Shown: in pieces, positions 63,641-64,000 of the stretch
Layout: every line of letters begins with the position of its first letter
Position numbering within the stretch: the first letter of the stretch is position 1
Assembly (NCBI RefSeq): GCF_001544795.2
Contig: NZ_FCOI02000002.1
Location: forward strand, 310,001-374,000
Reading direction: 5' to 3'
Source of the DNA: Caballeronia temeraria
GTDB taxonomy: Bacteria > Pseudomonadota > Gammaproteobacteria > Burkholderiales > Burkholderiaceae
Length of the DNA: 64,000 bases
The notes under the pieces: model-generated
What the model saw: only the letters and a program-made list of their open reading frames with translations
The model's database searches: none
What the model was told of the DNA's origin: nothing
Translations under genes and position numbers: made by a program

Positions 63641-64000
63641 ATGTCTAGCATCGGACACGATGTAGGCGCAGGTCACGACCACGCGCACGACCATGCGCAC
63701 GAGACGCCGCATGGCTGGCGCCGGTGGCTCTTCGCCACCAACCACAAGGACATCGGTACGCTGTACCTGCTGTTCTCCTTCATCATGTTCCTCTCCGGAG
63801 GCGTGATGGCGCTCGGCATCCGTGCCGAGCTGTTCGAGCCGGGCCTGCAGATCATGCGCCCCGAGTTCTTCAATCAGCTGACCACCATGCACGGCCTCAT
63901 CATGGTGTTCGGCGCGATCATGCCGGCGTTCGTCGGTTTCGCGAACTGGATGGTGCCGCTGCAGATCGGCGCATCGGACATGGCGTTCGCGCGCATGAAC
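63641..64000 (+). CDS. coxA: Cytochrome c oxidase subunit I (partial)
   Basis: Catalytic heme-copper subunit of the aa3 oxidase; only the first 120 codons are inside the window. After a His-rich start (SIGHDVGAGHDHAHDHAHE) comes the family N-terminus WLFATNHKDIGTLYLLFSF and helix II with the low-spin heme His in TTMHGLIMVFGAIMP. AGGAGATGATTGTC precedes the ATG at 63641. The gene runs on past the window end; coxB is 96 bases upstream. Confidence 0.96.
   Translation, partial: MSSIGHDVGAGHDHAHDHAHETPHGWRRWLFATNHKDIGTLYLLFSFIMFLSGGVMALGIRAELFEPGLQIMRPEFFNQLTTMHGLIMVFGAIMPAFVGFANWMVPLQIGASDMAFARMN

Overview
The window looks like an ordinary stretch of the primary chromosome of a Burkholderiaceae member, most like Caballeronia, Paraburkholderia or Burkholderia. 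The evidence is very high GC, the beta-proteobacterial gene families present (DUF3567, DUF1840, PhaM, proteobacterial-type GshA, a split B12-dependent methionine synthase) and the gene order (dacC-dat-ybeD-lipB-lipA; glnK-amtB-gshA-gshB-EIIA-HPr-EI; gpmA-rhodanese-grxC-secB-gpsA). I saw no rRNA, tRNA, CRISPR array, prophage or insertion sequence. This assignment is inference from gene content, not from a database search.

Layout. 1-9.5 kb, mostly minus strand: a partial short-chain dehydrogenase, dsbA, a SPOR protein, argS, a split metH whose halves flank an 11-bp tandem repeat, and DUF3567. 9.6-16.8 kb: an alpha/beta hydrolase, a DUF3108 protein, then a divergent IclR regulator beside a fumarylacetoacetase-family gene, an ABC substrate-binding protein, a crotonase without the usual glutamates, and phaM. 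16.9-22.3 kb: a CarH/LitR-like B12 photoreceptor regulator, a diiron ferritin-like protein, hldC, and birA-coaX with an antitoxin-like remnant upstream. 22.4-28.4 kb: an MCE lipid-transport operon, a VanZ protein, a 2Fe-2S ferredoxin and a hydrolase. 28.7-34.4 kb: cell-wall and lipoate genes, interrupted by a LysR/DUF2917 pair. 34.5-39.6 kb: dctA with its DctB/DctD two-component system behind a well-formed sigma-54 promoter. 39.7-43.2 kb: tlpA, a lipoprotein, an intergenic DnaA-box cluster, comM and ubiK. 43.5-51 kb: glnK-amtB behind a second sigma-54 promoter, glutathione synthesis, and an incomplete PTS (EIIA-Man type, HPr, EI). 51-55.8 kb, minus strand: an orphan TibC/Aah-like autotransporter heptosyltransferase, moeB, ctpA and gpmA. 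56-64 kb: redox and secretion genes, gpsA, a macrodomain protein, trmL, comF, a BioC-like methyltransferase, and the start of the cytochrome aa3 operon (DUF2244, a coxB with extra cytochrome c and OmpA-like domains, coxA cut by the window end).

Cross-cutting signals. Three intergenic regions (dsbA, dctA, ctpA) each carry two CTTAA hexamers spaced exactly 11 bp apart, matching the PmrA/QseB response-regulator box; at ctpA it sits at the expected distance from a TATACT -10. Two near-perfect sigma-54 promoters (dctA, glnK) fit the nearby DctD and the expected NtrC control. The heptose-1-phosphate adenylyltransferase (hldC) makes the sugar-nucleotide precursor that the orphan heptosyltransferase family uses. 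No wholly new multi-gene system is evident; the best leads are the heptosyltransferase, the CarH-like regulator, the shared CTTAA boxes, the DnaA-box cluster and the in-frame split of metH.
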